Source of the DNA: Neoechinorhynchus agilis
Lineage: Eukaryota; Acanthocephala
Length of the DNA stretch: 64,000 nt
Reading direction: 5' to 3'
NCBI GenBank assembly: GCA_051530055.1
Contig: CM121341.1
Coordinates: 18,166,001 to 18,230,000, forward strand
Numbering within the stretch: position 1 is the first letter of the stretch; each line of letters starts with the position of its first letter. A program made the position numbers and the translations under genes. Under the pieces are notes generated by a model, which worked only from the letters and a program-made list of their open reading frames with translations, ran no database searches and was not told where the DNA came from. Of this stretch, positions 1 through 11,560 are shown piece after piece.

Positions 1-1943
1 TTAGTTGCTCACATCCAGCAATATCTGACCATTTCGTATTAAATGGCTTATTCGGGATTATGTCGCGCAAGGCTGATGGTCTTGTTGATTTCATTACGTT
101 GAGTATGTTATGAACATTCGGTTGAAATGCCATTAAATCTTCTGAGGATATTTGTTTGATAGCAAGAATTAGATCGGAGCAAGTGAAGCCATGAGTGACT
201 TGCGAAAAGTTGAACTTTTCGTTTTCATCGAGATGGAGAGAAGGAATATGTCGAGTGAGGATCGCCAATCTATCTTCAGTTGAAGGCACATTTATTTCGA
301 TTTCTCGTTGGAATCTATTAATCTGCAGGAGATGTCCTAGTTTCTCGGAGTTTACACAAGTTGCCAATACCATTTGATTATGAGGTTTCCTTTCAAAGAA
401 GTCCAACCGGACGAGCGTTTAAATTTAGTCGCAAACTACAGAATTGAGAAACAGTTGTCAAAAAGTCGTTTTATTTGACAAAAAAGAACAGTAGACGCTC
501 GAGAAAAGCGCCTTAAATAAACTCGTGGCACAATATTAAATAAGGGTTCAACCAAGATAGGTCGTGAAAAATGTATCATTGCGATAAATTTCATAAGTAT
601 ATTTCGGCGATACTGAATTTCTCCACCACGAACATTAAAAAAGACAGATCGTTTTTAACTTTCAATTTATAAAAAATTGAATTAAACAAAAAATTCAACA
701 ACAACACCTATGCAGTCAACATTGAATATGTCTAGATGCCACCGAAAGTTAAATGAAATTTAAGAGCTTTTAATATTTAGCACTGCTCTGAATACTCTTT
801 TAAAGAAAAAGACATTCGCTAAAGCCTTTCCCCGTGCGTTTTGGCAATTAAGTCAATTTAAAAACCCGTTACGTAAAGTTTTTGATTCGAAACTTTAGTG
901 ATCGGATCAACAAACAACACAGCAGGAAAATCCATTTCGATATTTTTCAACATATTGTCAGAGTTAATCTTGATAAGCTCTATCTCTGGGTGTCTTACCT
1001 TTAACACATTCTCAACCGCTTCCAATATTAAAGATTTCCCACATCCATTAGGCCCCACAAGTAACATTGATTGGTGACTTTTGTGTCCATCTTCAAGGCA
1101 CTTCAGATTATTCTTAATCAATTCCAAGACTGTTTTGTATCCGCATACAAAGTCCTCTAAAGAAGGAATACTTTTTGTAGTGCGTTTTAAGACCCAATGC
1201 TTGGATCTGTATAGAGAAAGAAATGCTCTTCAGAAAAGAATGAGAATAAGCATTGCTTCTATTAGAGAAGTAAGATCATCTTCCAAAGAAATTGTGGAGA
1301 AGCGATCAGATATGTTCTTATCACGCTTAGCGATTAAATCAAACAAACGTCCAATAATGCGCACCAAGATTTTGCATTCTTGATTTCCGATCATGTATCG
1401 ATCGCCAATAACACGATTTACAAACAATGCGACGAATTTCCGATCGTCTGACGACAGTTCGGATTCAGACGTTGATAAGAAAATTGTCTCAACATTATTC
1501 ACAGTCACATTTCCCATTATCAGTTTCAGCTTTACATAGCAGTTTCGCTTAATCGCTTGAATTCCAGACAACTGAATATGAGTCTCATCGATTTCACTGG
1601 ACTCCTGAATCTGAGCGTACAAGGGTCCATAGAGAACATTGTCTTTGCCATCCATAACAGAAATTTCAAACCAACTAACGCAATCGCGAAAATCGGGAAG
1701 CATTTCGGCAGTTGTGGGATTCAAGAGGACGCCACTAGTCCCGGGGATTGTAGGCATTTTAAGATTGAGCACCAATGAACGAGTGGACAAGTCGATTATA
1801 CAAACATTAGAATCTTTATGACAGTATGTGCCATCATCTCTTCTTCGCCAACTCAAACGATTAGCCCTTTTCCTTGAACGACGGCTTTTAGGGGTAATTT
1901 CCTGCTCATCGGAAACTTTTTCGTTTTTATGGGAATCTTTCAT
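1..1943 (-). CDS. AFG2/SPATA5-type tandem AAA ATPase, partial (runs off left edge)
   Basis: Minus-strand gene starting at 1943. Exon 1 (1943-1345) encodes a basic start (about residues 15-35) and an N-domain-like region I do not recognise on its own. A GT-AG intron (1344-1207) fits the frame. Exon 2 (1206-873) opens the first ATPase domain with the Walker A motif GPNGCGKS at about 1038-1061. The last visible piece, about 1-400, reads VVLATC-like sensor sequence, then REIEINVPS, then THGFTCSDL, and finally RPSALRDII followed by KWSDIAGCEQL. That is the linker into the second ATPase domain of AFG2-type proteins (ribosome-maturation unfoldases). Odd: the Walker B stretch reads AVLFVDPIT, so the usual glutamate is replaced, and I could not find the expected segment between Walker B and the sensor region in 410-870. 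The first domain may therefore be degenerate. The family is fairly sure; choosing between AFG2A and AFG2B is not. Confidence 0.72.
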
Positions 1944-2891
1944 CTGAAATCGGTAAAAACCTATGCATTTTCTTTACTTAACTGTGAGAACGTAATCAAT
2001 CCCATAGAATACTTTTAATAAAATCAAGAATTAACAAGTCTTTTTGACTTTTCATCGAATCTGAATGAGGTTGAGCGCGTTCTTAATGATGAATCTCATT
2101 TTATCAAGTAAATTCTTGAATTTTGACAATTTAATGGCCCACATTATTAATTCGGTTCATTTTTTCGTTTTTAATTCAATATACCACAAAAGCCATTTGT
2201 TGATTATCAAATCATAGTTAAAAATTTTCATTGGAAAATCTATAGATACCACGTCAAACTTTTGTATAGAAGCAAAATAATAAAAACTTTCAAATTTAAT
2301 ATTAGAAAGTTAGTCACTAATGCAATTAAAAATCAGGTTGTATCGACCTGAATCAAACGCCATATATAATCGAGCCTCAGATGATTAGTGAATGTGTACT
2401 ATTTTGAAAAAGGTTTTAAGATGGCATAAGATTAGATAAAGCTGATTCTTGGCACGAAAATTAAAATTGATTGTATAATTGTTTCTCTAAAACGAGAAGA
2501 GCTTTCATTTTGATATAGCGTTTTTCTTTTTCAAGACAAATAACACCGTTTATCAAGACTAATAGAAAAATTATGTGATATGGAGATTTATTATCTTTAG
2601 ACAGCACATCATTTTCCGATATATCGGAAGTTTTAAAGTGAACGAATCTCGAATATTACATATGAAACAGTTCGTTTGGTTCGGCGTGGAATCAACGCTC
2701 ATCTCGTAAAAAATATTATATTTCAGGAATCTGTAAAATAAGCGCAACCCCCCACACTACCTTAGAGTCATGCCCAGCGCTCCCAAATTGATCTACTTTA
2801 GTTAAACTATTGATTAATAGGCAAGCACGTAATCAGTAACGTACACATGATTGCATGAATGATCGTGTTCGTGAGAGGAAAATAAAAAATC
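1944..2891. other. Intergenic, AT-rich
   Basis: This stretch lies between the start of the AAA ATPase and the 3' end of NDUFS2, both on the minus strand. I see no gene, clear repeat or RNA gene. It should contain the ATPase promoter and the NDUFS2 3' end. Confidence 0.5.
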
Positions 2892-5604
2892 TTATCTATC
2901 GACCTCTCCAAACACAATGTCCATTCCGCCTATGCGCAATAGAAGCAAATTCTCAATCGTTCATTTGATCGGACTTACCCATAACAGCTACTAAATCAGC
3001 AATTAATAGGTTTCGAACAAGTTTGTCCAATGCCGCTAAATGCAAAAATCCAGGCGCTTTAACATGAACGCGGTAGGGTCTGCTGGATCCATCAGAAACT
3101 AAATAGATCCCCATTTCTCCTTTAGGTGCTTCGATTGCCGTGTATGTCGATCCAGGAGGAACCACAAACCCTTCGGTGTACAGCTTGAAATGGTGAATAA
3201 GGGCTTCCATCGATTCCTGAAAGGATGGCAAATGAGAAATCTTTCTTTTTGTAACTACTCAAACAGTACCAACCTTCATTATGGCTCGTTTCGGTGCACA
3301 AATCTTAGCATCATCGACCTTGATATCACCGGGTGGCATTTTGTTCAAGCACTGCTGAATAATTTTAACGCTTTGCCTCATTTCTTCGACCCTGCAAAAG
3401 AATCGGTCGTAACTGTCACCGTTTGTACCCACGGGAACATCAAATTCAACTTCTTTGTATTTTAGATACGGCTGCGTTTTCCTCAAATCCCACTTGACCC
3501 CAGATGCTCTTAACATTATTCTGAAGCATGGATGTTGCATTTGTAGGACCCCATGCCGGAACATCCTTGCCCAGATCGCATACTCCACTAAAACCGCAAT
3601 CAAGCGCCAACTGCACAGGCACAACGCCAATATCAACTGTTCTCGAAATCCAAATGCGATTCTCTAATAGAAGATCGCACAGGCTATCGAGTCTGTAAAT
3701 AAATTTACTGCACCAAGCGTAAATATCATCAAGGAGTCCAAGAGGGAGGTCTTGGGCTACACCGCCTGGTCTGATGTAATTTGCATGCATTCTAGCTCCT
3801 GAAACACGTTCATAGAACTCGATAAGCTTCTCACGTTCTTCGAAAAACCAAAACACGGGAGTTAAAGCTCCAATGTCCAGAACGTGCGATCCAGCACCAA
3901 GACTGTGACTCATAATTCTAGTAATCTCACTATAGAGAGCTACACGAAGCAATCATTTCCCCAGAAACACGAAACAAAACACCTACTTCTTATCCACTGA
4001 GCCCTTTCGGGAACTTCGATACCTAATATATTCTCTATCGCCATGCAGAAAACCAATTCATTGGTCATCATCGACATGTAATCAAAACGATCCATGTATG
4101 GAAGAGCCTTCGAAAAAGGATATCCATCTTTTAAACAATCAAATATAGTATATGACATTTTAGCGATTTCCGCTTGATTATATAAGTTAGTATTCTTACA
4201 GAATGGAAAATCGAAAATAGACTAATACTAGTCCGCCCAAGGAAACTAGAATCTCAGCAAAATGCTTAGTTCCACATACTTGGTTCGGAAAATATATCAA
4301 ACCAGCCGAAAACAATAACTAAAGTTAGAATTGTAGTGAAGATACTTTCGCTTAAAACACGAAATCCAAAATGCGCTGACAATGATGAGGCGAAGCTTCC
4401 TTGCGAAATATTTCTTAACAATAAAATACCTCTTAACCGGGAGTATCTTCACTACAATTCCAGATTTTCTCTGTATGATTAATGACTAAAATATTCGTTT
4501 GCTCTTTTTTCAATAAAATTCCTATCAGCGAAATCGGTATACTGGAAATCAAAGATTTAATGCATATTTCTTCTGAAAAAACTTGCTTAAAATTATATCT
4601 CTTACTTTAAAAAACAACGACTGAATAAACATTCTTTAAAAATTTTGCTAGCAAAGTCACTACATTGGAAAATATGCTAAGTAGTACATTTACCCTTTTT
4701 TCTAAAATTCCCATCAGTGCAATCGGTACACCGAAAATCAAAGATTTAATACATTTCTTCTTTTGAAAAAAAACTTGCTTAAAATTATATCTCTTACTTT
4801 AAAAAACAACGATTGAATCAAAATCACTGCATTGGAAAATATGCTTTATAGTGCATTTACACTTTTTTCTAAAATTCCCATCAGTGCAATCGGTACACCG
4901 AAAATCAAAGATTCAATGTGTACTTCTTTCTACGAAAAAAGTGTTCCTATTTAAATTTTCCCTCTTCTTCAAACTTCTTATCACCTAAATTACTCCTGTT
5001 TCATTCTTACAAGCTGAGTATTTTCCTGTCAAACAAGAAACACGATTGGGAACAAGAGCCCACGTTTGTAAAAGTCACCCAAAGACGAATAGACTTTAAG
5101 ATTATTCACTGATCAAAATAATAGACATTGGATAAAATGCTTTCCCAGAAAATTTTTACCTGCAAATACGTCTTGAATTCCATCAACTTTTCAGTTCCAC
5201 GATGAAGAAGACCCACGTGAGGATCCGCTCTTTTTATCATCTCACCGTCCAATTCAAGAATCAGCCTTAGAACGCCATGAGCAGCAGGATGTTGAGGTCC
5301 AAAATTTAAGGATAGATTTTCAATCTTGGATTCGTTTCTCAGGTTCTTTGGATTAAGAGGTGGAAACTTCCATTTACTAGTCAAAGGGTCGGGACAAAGG
5401 ACAACGGATTCGTGTATCTCTTTTATATCGCGCGGTTCGAGATAGAATGCTTTGCCTCTGAACAAAAAACCATTGTATTGAAGCACCGCTTAAAATACAG
5501 GCAAACCTGCTCCAAATTGTATTCAATGCGTTGGACGAAACGGTCAATCTATTTAGAAAACACCGCCCAGCATACTGCTGCCCTAATGAGCTCCAGATAA
5601 TCAT
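2892..5604 (-). CDS. NDUFS2: NADH dehydrogenase (ubiquinone) iron-sulfur protein 2, 49 kDa subunit of complex I
   Basis: Core mitochondrial complex I subunit that helps form the quinone site. Exons on the minus strand: 5604-5507, 5457-5160, 4107-3987, 3939 to about 3589, 3520-3274, 3216-2979 and 2929-2892. Landmarks: a basic, serine-rich N-terminus fitting a mitochondrial presequence, [101 protein letters not shown] and the family-typical end DIVFGEVDR. The first intron is about 50 nt; the one at 4108-5159 is about 1 kb and holds repeats. All joins follow GT-AG except exon 4 to 5, where the GT-AG choice (donor after FSG, acceptor before 3520) leaves the frame one base off. That could be a rare splice or a one-base error. 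Everything else looks intact, so I take it as the functional gene. Confidence 0.95.
4325..4463. mobile_element. Small foldback element (MITE-like) in NDUFS2 intron
   Basis: An 18-bp perfect terminal inverted repeat, GAATTGTAGTGAAGATAC at 4328-4345 and its complement at 4443-4460, brackets about 97 bp of noncoding AT-rich sequence. A related end, with ACCGGAATTATCTTCACC, occurs at about 8410-8430. No clear target-site duplication is seen. Confidence 0.6.
4503..4925. repeat. Tandem repeat, 2+ imperfect units of about 170-190 bp
   Basis: Units start near 4503, 4695 and 4863. Each opens with TTTTTTCTAAAATTCCCATC or a near variant, then an AATCGGTACACCGAAAATCA-like block. Units 1 and 2 continue with a shared CTTGCTTAAAATTATATCTC block; unit 3 breaks off after about 60 bp. 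Inside the NDUFS2 large intron. Confidence 0.8.
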
Positions 5605-6376
5605 CTACAATCGCACGGACCACTAAAATGAGAACGAATTCAATGAACGTGTGCAGAATGCCACAGCAAGGCAATGATCCCTTTCACGACCGGAAGAAAT
5701 TTCCATTTTGATGTTCATATGAGCTATCCGAAAAGAGCACGGCGAACGTTGATCTTATGATTTATGGATTAGTCGATTTTTTAAATTCTTTTGACCGTTG
5801 TTTCTTGCATTAGGCGGCTGGATTTCATAATAAGTCAGATGCTTGTGAATTCTCGTTTTATTGACAAATTACTACCACGTTCAACAAGCAGCGGTTCATT
5901 TGATTTTATTGCGTTAATAAGGAACTTCGCATAGTAATAACGAACATTTTGGACTTGCCCAAACTTCTACTTCGCCACAATTGAGGCATCGATCATTAGG
6001 GTTATGACCATATTATTTTAACTTCTGATCGACCTGTCGCACGGCCTGTCACGAGATAAGGTCCGCGTTCAGCTCCCCCGTTACTGGATTGGCACCACGG
6101 GGAGGAACGGATTCGCCCCCATTTCACCACAATTGAGGATGACAATTAAATAAATTTGGACTATATCACACTGTCTTGACCGATAACACCGATATTGTTA
6201 TCTTAAATGGAAGCCGTCCGCTTTACAATACTGTTGATTTCGGTGAACCACCCCCTCCCTGAGGTTGTAGACAAAATTCCGCACCGAAAATTCGGGTAAC
6301 CTAGTCTAATGAAAGCAAAAACGAACGAAATCATGAATAACCTAGACGAGGAACATTTCAAATCGAATGGCAATGC
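5605..6376. other. Intergenic upstream of NDUFS2
   Basis: No gene recognised. A more GC-rich stretch at about 6040-6130 may be an old repeat but matches nothing else I recognise in the window. Confidence 0.4.
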
Positions 6377-6548
6377 GAAGTTGAAGATCCTCCTCGGCGA
6401 AAATATCTTGTATTTCTTGGAGGTTCCATGCTAGCGAACGTCACGAAGAATACGGATGATATGTGGATCACTAAATCCGATTACGAAGAGAAGGGCGTTC
6501 ATTATTGTTTACAGAAACTAAATCAGCCTTTGCTGGCCTAAATTTTGA
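6377..6548 (+). pseudogene. Stray copy of the ARP2 last exon
   Basis: About 170 bp matching the final ARP2 coding exon (10797-10967) with only two differences seen, including the stop codon and a few bases beyond. No upstream ARP2 exon lies next to it, so it is a recent partial duplication rather than a gene. Confidence 0.93.
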
Positions 6549-8663
6549 AATTTTTTTCTTGTTGCAAAGTGGTCCTTAAGTTTCATATTTTTAAATCATT
6601 CGTACTATATCGCAGATTGTCCGGCTCAACACAAATTTCATCACTGGATTTTAAAAAACTGAAGCTTGGACTTGTTCGAAGATATTTGTCACACGAAACT
6701 TTAGAATAAAACAATACATCTAAAAACGAGTTCTCCACTTAGTATTATGTCGGAATATGTTTTATTTGCTTTTCTACGTCATGTACCAGAATTCTTCATG
6801 TAGGAAGATGATGATGTTCATGAAAGACCTATTGGCAACGAAAATAAATATATCTGTACTACACGAATTTAAATATGTTTATCCAACAGTGCGATTTTTT
6901 CATCATAGGGGACTATGCGAATTAATAGAGTTCGAGAAAATAAGCCAATTGTCTTCACTACTTCATTCAAGTGATTTAAAATAAATTTCGCATTGTTATC
7001 TAATCGTATAAAGAGGCTTGAAGGTAATCAGAGATTATCTAAAATTCTGCATTTGAATGTTTGTGCTTTACGCGAAATTTAGACGCTAGATTCTAAATAG
7101 TCTTACTGTAATGTTTCTCATGCTTATTTTGAGTGCCAACACAAAACGCAGCCTAATTCATTTCGATCGCGATTAAACCCGCAGAGCCAAATGACTAATT
7201 GGAAGGAATTTTATAGAAAACTGTTTGTTATATACGAACTTGTTGTATTATTATATACAAAAACTTCTGAGCAATCATTATAAACCGTTCTTTTATAAAT
7301 AAAATAGGTTTTCGTCTGTTTGCCAAATTGATCCTAGACGGACTCTGAAATGTCACTGAAATCTTCGTTATAGTACTCTATTTTATCATGGACGTAACAA
7401 GCAAATCGCCATCACGCGAATTTTGAAAAGATAAACTTATAATTTATCTCTTGCTCAAATAATAATCCGCTCTATAAATTATTCGCTTTCCACTAGGGAG
7501 TCTCGGATAAATGAAACATTGATTAGAGAACGACTAATAATGTTTTCGACTGCAATGAGCATTCTTCTTTAGTTCAAGATTTTGCTCGCTTTAACAAATC
7601 AGCATTCTTTTGACATTACGAATGCATAAGTTTTGTGAACACTCGGATGGCTTCAGTGAAATTATAAAATGATAAGCACCAGATTTCTTGACGGGATAAC
7701 CAAATTAACGGCTTTTTTGGATAAAATTTTGCGAAAAAATAGTAGACTTATTACAGTGAACGGTTAATTCATTATATGTACAAAGGACAACGAAGGTTCA
7801 ATGGGAAGCATTTAAATTTATTCATAGGTGTTCAGCGGGAATGCATGTGAAGAATATATTCCATTTCGAGTTTGCGACTGCCTGCTAATCTTAGGTTTAT
7901 GATGACTGGTGATCTACTTAATTTGGCTAGAGAAGACTAATTAATTTACTCAATGCATTTTTGTGATGAATGTTATAGATATTCGAATAGTTTGGGTTGA
8001 GCACATTTTATCATCCGGTTGCGTAGAATTGAAGCACGCTAAAGATGTATAGTTCCAGTATTCATTGCAACCCATTCATTGGTCTTAAACATTATCACTT
8101 CATTTTCTCTTGTATTTCCTTCTGTTTGGGGCATATCGCATTTGACTTATAGCGGTCGTTTTTGGGAGCCTGAGATTAATTTGGAATCGACCTCTTCCGA
8201 AAACGGAGTGATCCGTAACCCTCTAAATTTCTGGGCTATCAAATAACCGATGAAAGATTAAATTCCAAAGATAAATTGTTTTGAAATAGTTTTAAACGCG
8301 TAAATACTTGTTTATGGCGGAAAAATCTATTGAGTTTTATTATTAGGAAATATTTCGAGAGGAAACCTCGTCTCATCAATTATTTTAAATTAATCTAATC
8401 GACAATAAACTGATTTTTAACCGGAATTATCTTCACCACAAGTCAAAATTTACCATCCCGATGGATTTTCTCGATATGATTAATCTAAGAACTGTATTAA
8501 ATCCGATATTTCGGCACAATATCGTACCTTCATCAAGGTTCTCGCGAAATTGACCAAAGAAATGAACCTTTGTTTAATCAGCACTCATCGGCATTGAATT
8601 TCATCGGGGAGCATAACAATTTTCTTATAGTCTATCCATTTTAGTCCACTTTTTTTAATTAGC
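6549..8663. other. Intergenic, AT-rich
   Basis: No convincing gene. A 75-codon open frame at 6757-6984 resembles nothing I know. At about 8400-8540 is sequence related to the end of the foldback element at 4325. Confidence 0.4.
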
Positions 8664-8887
8664 GGATCGAGGTGGATAAGATGCACACCATTTAGAGGTT
8701 GCACGTTTATTTCTAAGAAAGTTTGTCTTATTCATAAACAGTGGTAGCTACTGCGACGTAAAGACCATATTTGGAATCATGGATCGAGATGGATGCAACT
8801 TGGAGGTTGCACGGTTATTTTCTAATAAAGTTCATCTAATTCATTCACCATGATCGCTACCGCAAAAAGCACATATTTGGAGTCACC
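8664..8887. repeat. Tandem duplication, two units of about 110 bp
   Basis: Two adjacent imperfect copies (about 8664-8779 and 8780-8887) share GAGRTGGATRMRATGCA, GAGGTTGCACG and CATATTTGGARTCA blocks. Noncoding. Confidence 0.75.
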
Positions 8888-8904
8888 GAATTGAGATGGG
8901 CATG

Positions 8905-9100
8905 CACGAAATCACTTAATGCCCTGAAACAAACGGTTATGAGTTTGTGAATCCCACCGGATCCTCAGATACTTCCAGCAGGCGGTACTCATCAGTGAGT
9001 TTCTTCCTTCGGCAGTATTGCGTCCCCTTTGGTAGTGCGTCATCGGCGGTAACAGATTCGAACCCACTTGGCCACCTCGACACAACTGCGGAATGTACAA
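8905..9100 (-). mobile_element. tRNA-derived SINE, copy 1
   Basis: On the minus strand an A-box-like GAGGTGGCCAAGTGG is followed by a B-box-like GGGTTCGAATC (about 9055-9065), then a body with CTCACTGATGAGT and a tail AAACTCATAACCG ending in AAGTGATTT. Other copies lie at 49.0, 49.4 and 63.7 kb. The A and B boxes are closer together here than in a tRNA, so the head is internally deleted. Confidence 0.78.
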
Positions 9101-9184
9101 ACTCTACCAGTTTTGATTTTTAAATTCTGAGCCAGATGAACGATTGTATTTTTTAAGTCGGACCAGTCGGTAACTTTTCAGTAC

Positions 9185-9270
9185 CTATGTTTGACCTCAT
9201 AGCTGATAATTTTTCCTTGGGCACACAATCCAAAGATCTGGTTCAAGGAATCCCATAAAATCACTTTAAA
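9185..9270. repeat. Single arm of the foldback repeat seen at 63.6-63.8 kb
   Basis: Shares GCTGATAAT, CCTTGGGCACACA, GATCTGGTTCAA and CATAAAATCACTT with both arms at 63560-63650 and 63757-63840. It sits just outside a SINE, as do the other arms. Confidence 0.7.
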
Positions 9271-9466
9271 AAAATATGATCAATTGAACCTCTTCGATTA
9301 AGACGTTTAATTGAACTAGAAATGACGCAGTGTAACTAAAAGAGAGTTGAAAGAATGCAATCAAAGTCAATAGCGGAGTGGTTTATCCTCAAGAAGTGAG
9401 TTGTTTATACAAAGTTGTCTCTATCGAAGCTCTGAAGGGGCAAGTTATAACGTGGTTGATTATTCA

Positions 9467-10960
9467 ATGGACATCAATGGATCGAGAGTGATTGTTTGTG
9501 ATAATGGCACCGGTGTGAGTTTGTAGGTTCTTAGTGCCTTAAGGTTGTTAAATTTAGTTCATGAAATGCGGATTTGCTGGACAGAACTTGCCTCAAATCG
9601 TTCTACCCTCGATTGTAGGGGCGCCGATGATAAGGTCGTGTGTCCGAAAAGATTCTGCGCCCAATGTTACAGCCGTGAGTAACTCATGTTCATAATCGAA
9701 TATTCTTTATCTGTCCCAAGGACACTGTTATTGGAGAGGAAGCAAATGCTCAGCGCCAAATGCTTGATATCAGATATCCAATGAAGAACGGAGTTGTTCA
9801 AAATTGGAACGATATGACTTCCATTTATGAAAGCATTTTTTCTAAAAATTATCTGGACATTGATCCTCGGACGAGCAAAATTCTATTGACCGAAGCGCCA
9901 TTAAATCCCATAAAGCGCTCTTGATTTCGAAACTTGAACAACGCTTAAAAGCTTTTGAAATCCATTAGCATAAAGAACCGAGAGAAAATGTTGGAAGTAA
10001 TGATGGAACACTTTCAATTTAGAGGCTGCTACGTAGCAGTTCAAGCTGTACTTACATTATTTGCTCAGGGAGTGTCTACGGGCATTGTTGTTGATTGTGG
10101 AGATGGCGTTACCCACGTCTGCCCCGTTTTTGAGAGCTTTTGTCTTAGCCATCTTGTTAAAAGGCTCGATATCGCCGGTCGAGACATTACTGGATATCTT
10201 ATAAAGGTTCGCGTTTTCATCGTGATGAAATTAGGATTTGACTCGTTTCTGTTTAGCTCCTTCAATCGCGAGGTTACTCGTTCAATCATTCAGCTGATTT
10301 TGAAACAGCTCGAACGATTAAAGAAAAACTTTGTTACGTAGGGGATGATCTCAGTGTTGAAAATAAATTAGCCGATGAAACAACGGTTTTGAACAAAATT
10401 GTGACGGTTTGCCTGGAATGTATGGGTTTTTTCATGAAAATCTGCGTCTTAGCTTTCTGACGGGCGAGATATCAGACTGTCCTCTGAGCGGTTCTTCGCC
10501 CCCGAAGCATTGTTTAAACCTCATCTCATAAACATCGAAAGTCCAGGAATCCACGAGCTCATCTTCAAAACAATCATGGAATCTCCGATTGACGTCCGAT
10601 CGTCGTTTTTAAAGCGAATTGTCCTCAGCGGCGGTTCAACTATGTTTCCAGGACTTTCTACAAGATTGGAGCATGAGCTCAGAGGACTTTATCTCAAGAA
10701 TATTTTAAAAGGAGACAAAAGTCGCTTGTCGGTGAGTATTCATGTTTATGTTCTTCTTTCCTTAAACATTTCAAATCGATTAGCGATGTGAAATTGAAGT
10801 TGAAGATCCTCCTCGGCGAAAATATCTTGTATTTCTTGGAGGTTCCATGCTAGCGAACGTCACGAAGAATACGGATGATATGTGGATCACTAAATCGGAT
10901 TACGAAGAGAAGGGCGTTCATTATTGTTTACAGAAATTAAATCAGCCTTTGCTGGCCTAA
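9467..10960 (+). CDS. ARP2: Actin-related protein 2 (Arp2/3 complex subunit)
   Basis: Actin-fold ATP-binding subunit of the Arp2/3 complex, which nucleates branched actin in the cytoplasm. Seven exons: 9467-9514, 9558-9674, 9721-9914, 9969-10206, 10257-10406, 10453-10731 and 10784-10960. They total 1203 nt, a 400-residue protein against about 394 in vertebrates. Motifs in order: VIVCDNGTG (phosphate 1), [47 protein letters not shown] (phosphate 2), [70 protein letters not shown]. Five introns of 43-52 nt are GT-AG. The fourth gap, after LNP, lacks a GT: it fits a 54-nt GC-AG intron (9915-9968), and the segment is also bounded by CATAAAG direct repeats. Partial copies of this gene lie at 6377, 17041, 23217, 56140 and 59990. 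Confidence 0.95.
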
Positions 10961-10979
10961 ATTTGGAAGAAGAGGTTTT

Positions 10980-11560
10980 CTTTTGATAAAATCGTTCAGC
11001 TTTTATAAATCAGCGAATATTTTATTTCATTATTGAGCCAGACTGCTCAGGAAGCGCAGTGTGCCGTCCTCGAAGGCCGCAGCCATTCAAGAGACTCGAT
11101 CACCTTTGGGAACAACCGAAACCGTCCCTGTATCACCGTAGACAGACTCGCCACTCCTCATCCTCTCAGATTGTGGCTTGCTTTCTGTTGGTGTAGAAAG
11201 TTGAGGTTCAAACTATAGAAATGATCGCCATGATTATGATATCAAGCTGCGTATGTGCGCGCCAGGGAAGTCCGTGGACTGAAATGGCCGAAAAGAGCGC
11301 GTTAGCAACGCGCTGAATCCGGACGCAAAATCATGACCACACAATGGGAGAAGCATCACTCAGAGTGCCACAGCGACGGAGAAGTAAAACTCTCCACGCG
11401 AGTTAGGTTTGCGTCCAAACCCAGGCGGTTGGAAAGAGAAGGGGTGGTGCTTCTGTAGCCACAGAACTGCTCAACAGGCGGACGTACGTTTCGATGTCGC
11501 TGCTTTAACACGCCTGAGGAAGCGGTAATCCAGGAAAAGCTCTGAAATAAAGATTTTATT
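10980..11560 (+). other. ARP2 3' flank with a repeated block and a GC-richer tail
   Basis: The block 11033-11220 (ACTGCTCAGGAAGCGCAGT onward) recurs at about 17285-17470, 23461-23650 and, inverted, 59985-60120, always attached to decayed ARP2 3' sequence. This locus is therefore the likely source. 11230-11545 is noticeably GC-richer, has no long open frame and has no match I recognise; AATAAAG follows at about 11543. Confidence 0.65.
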
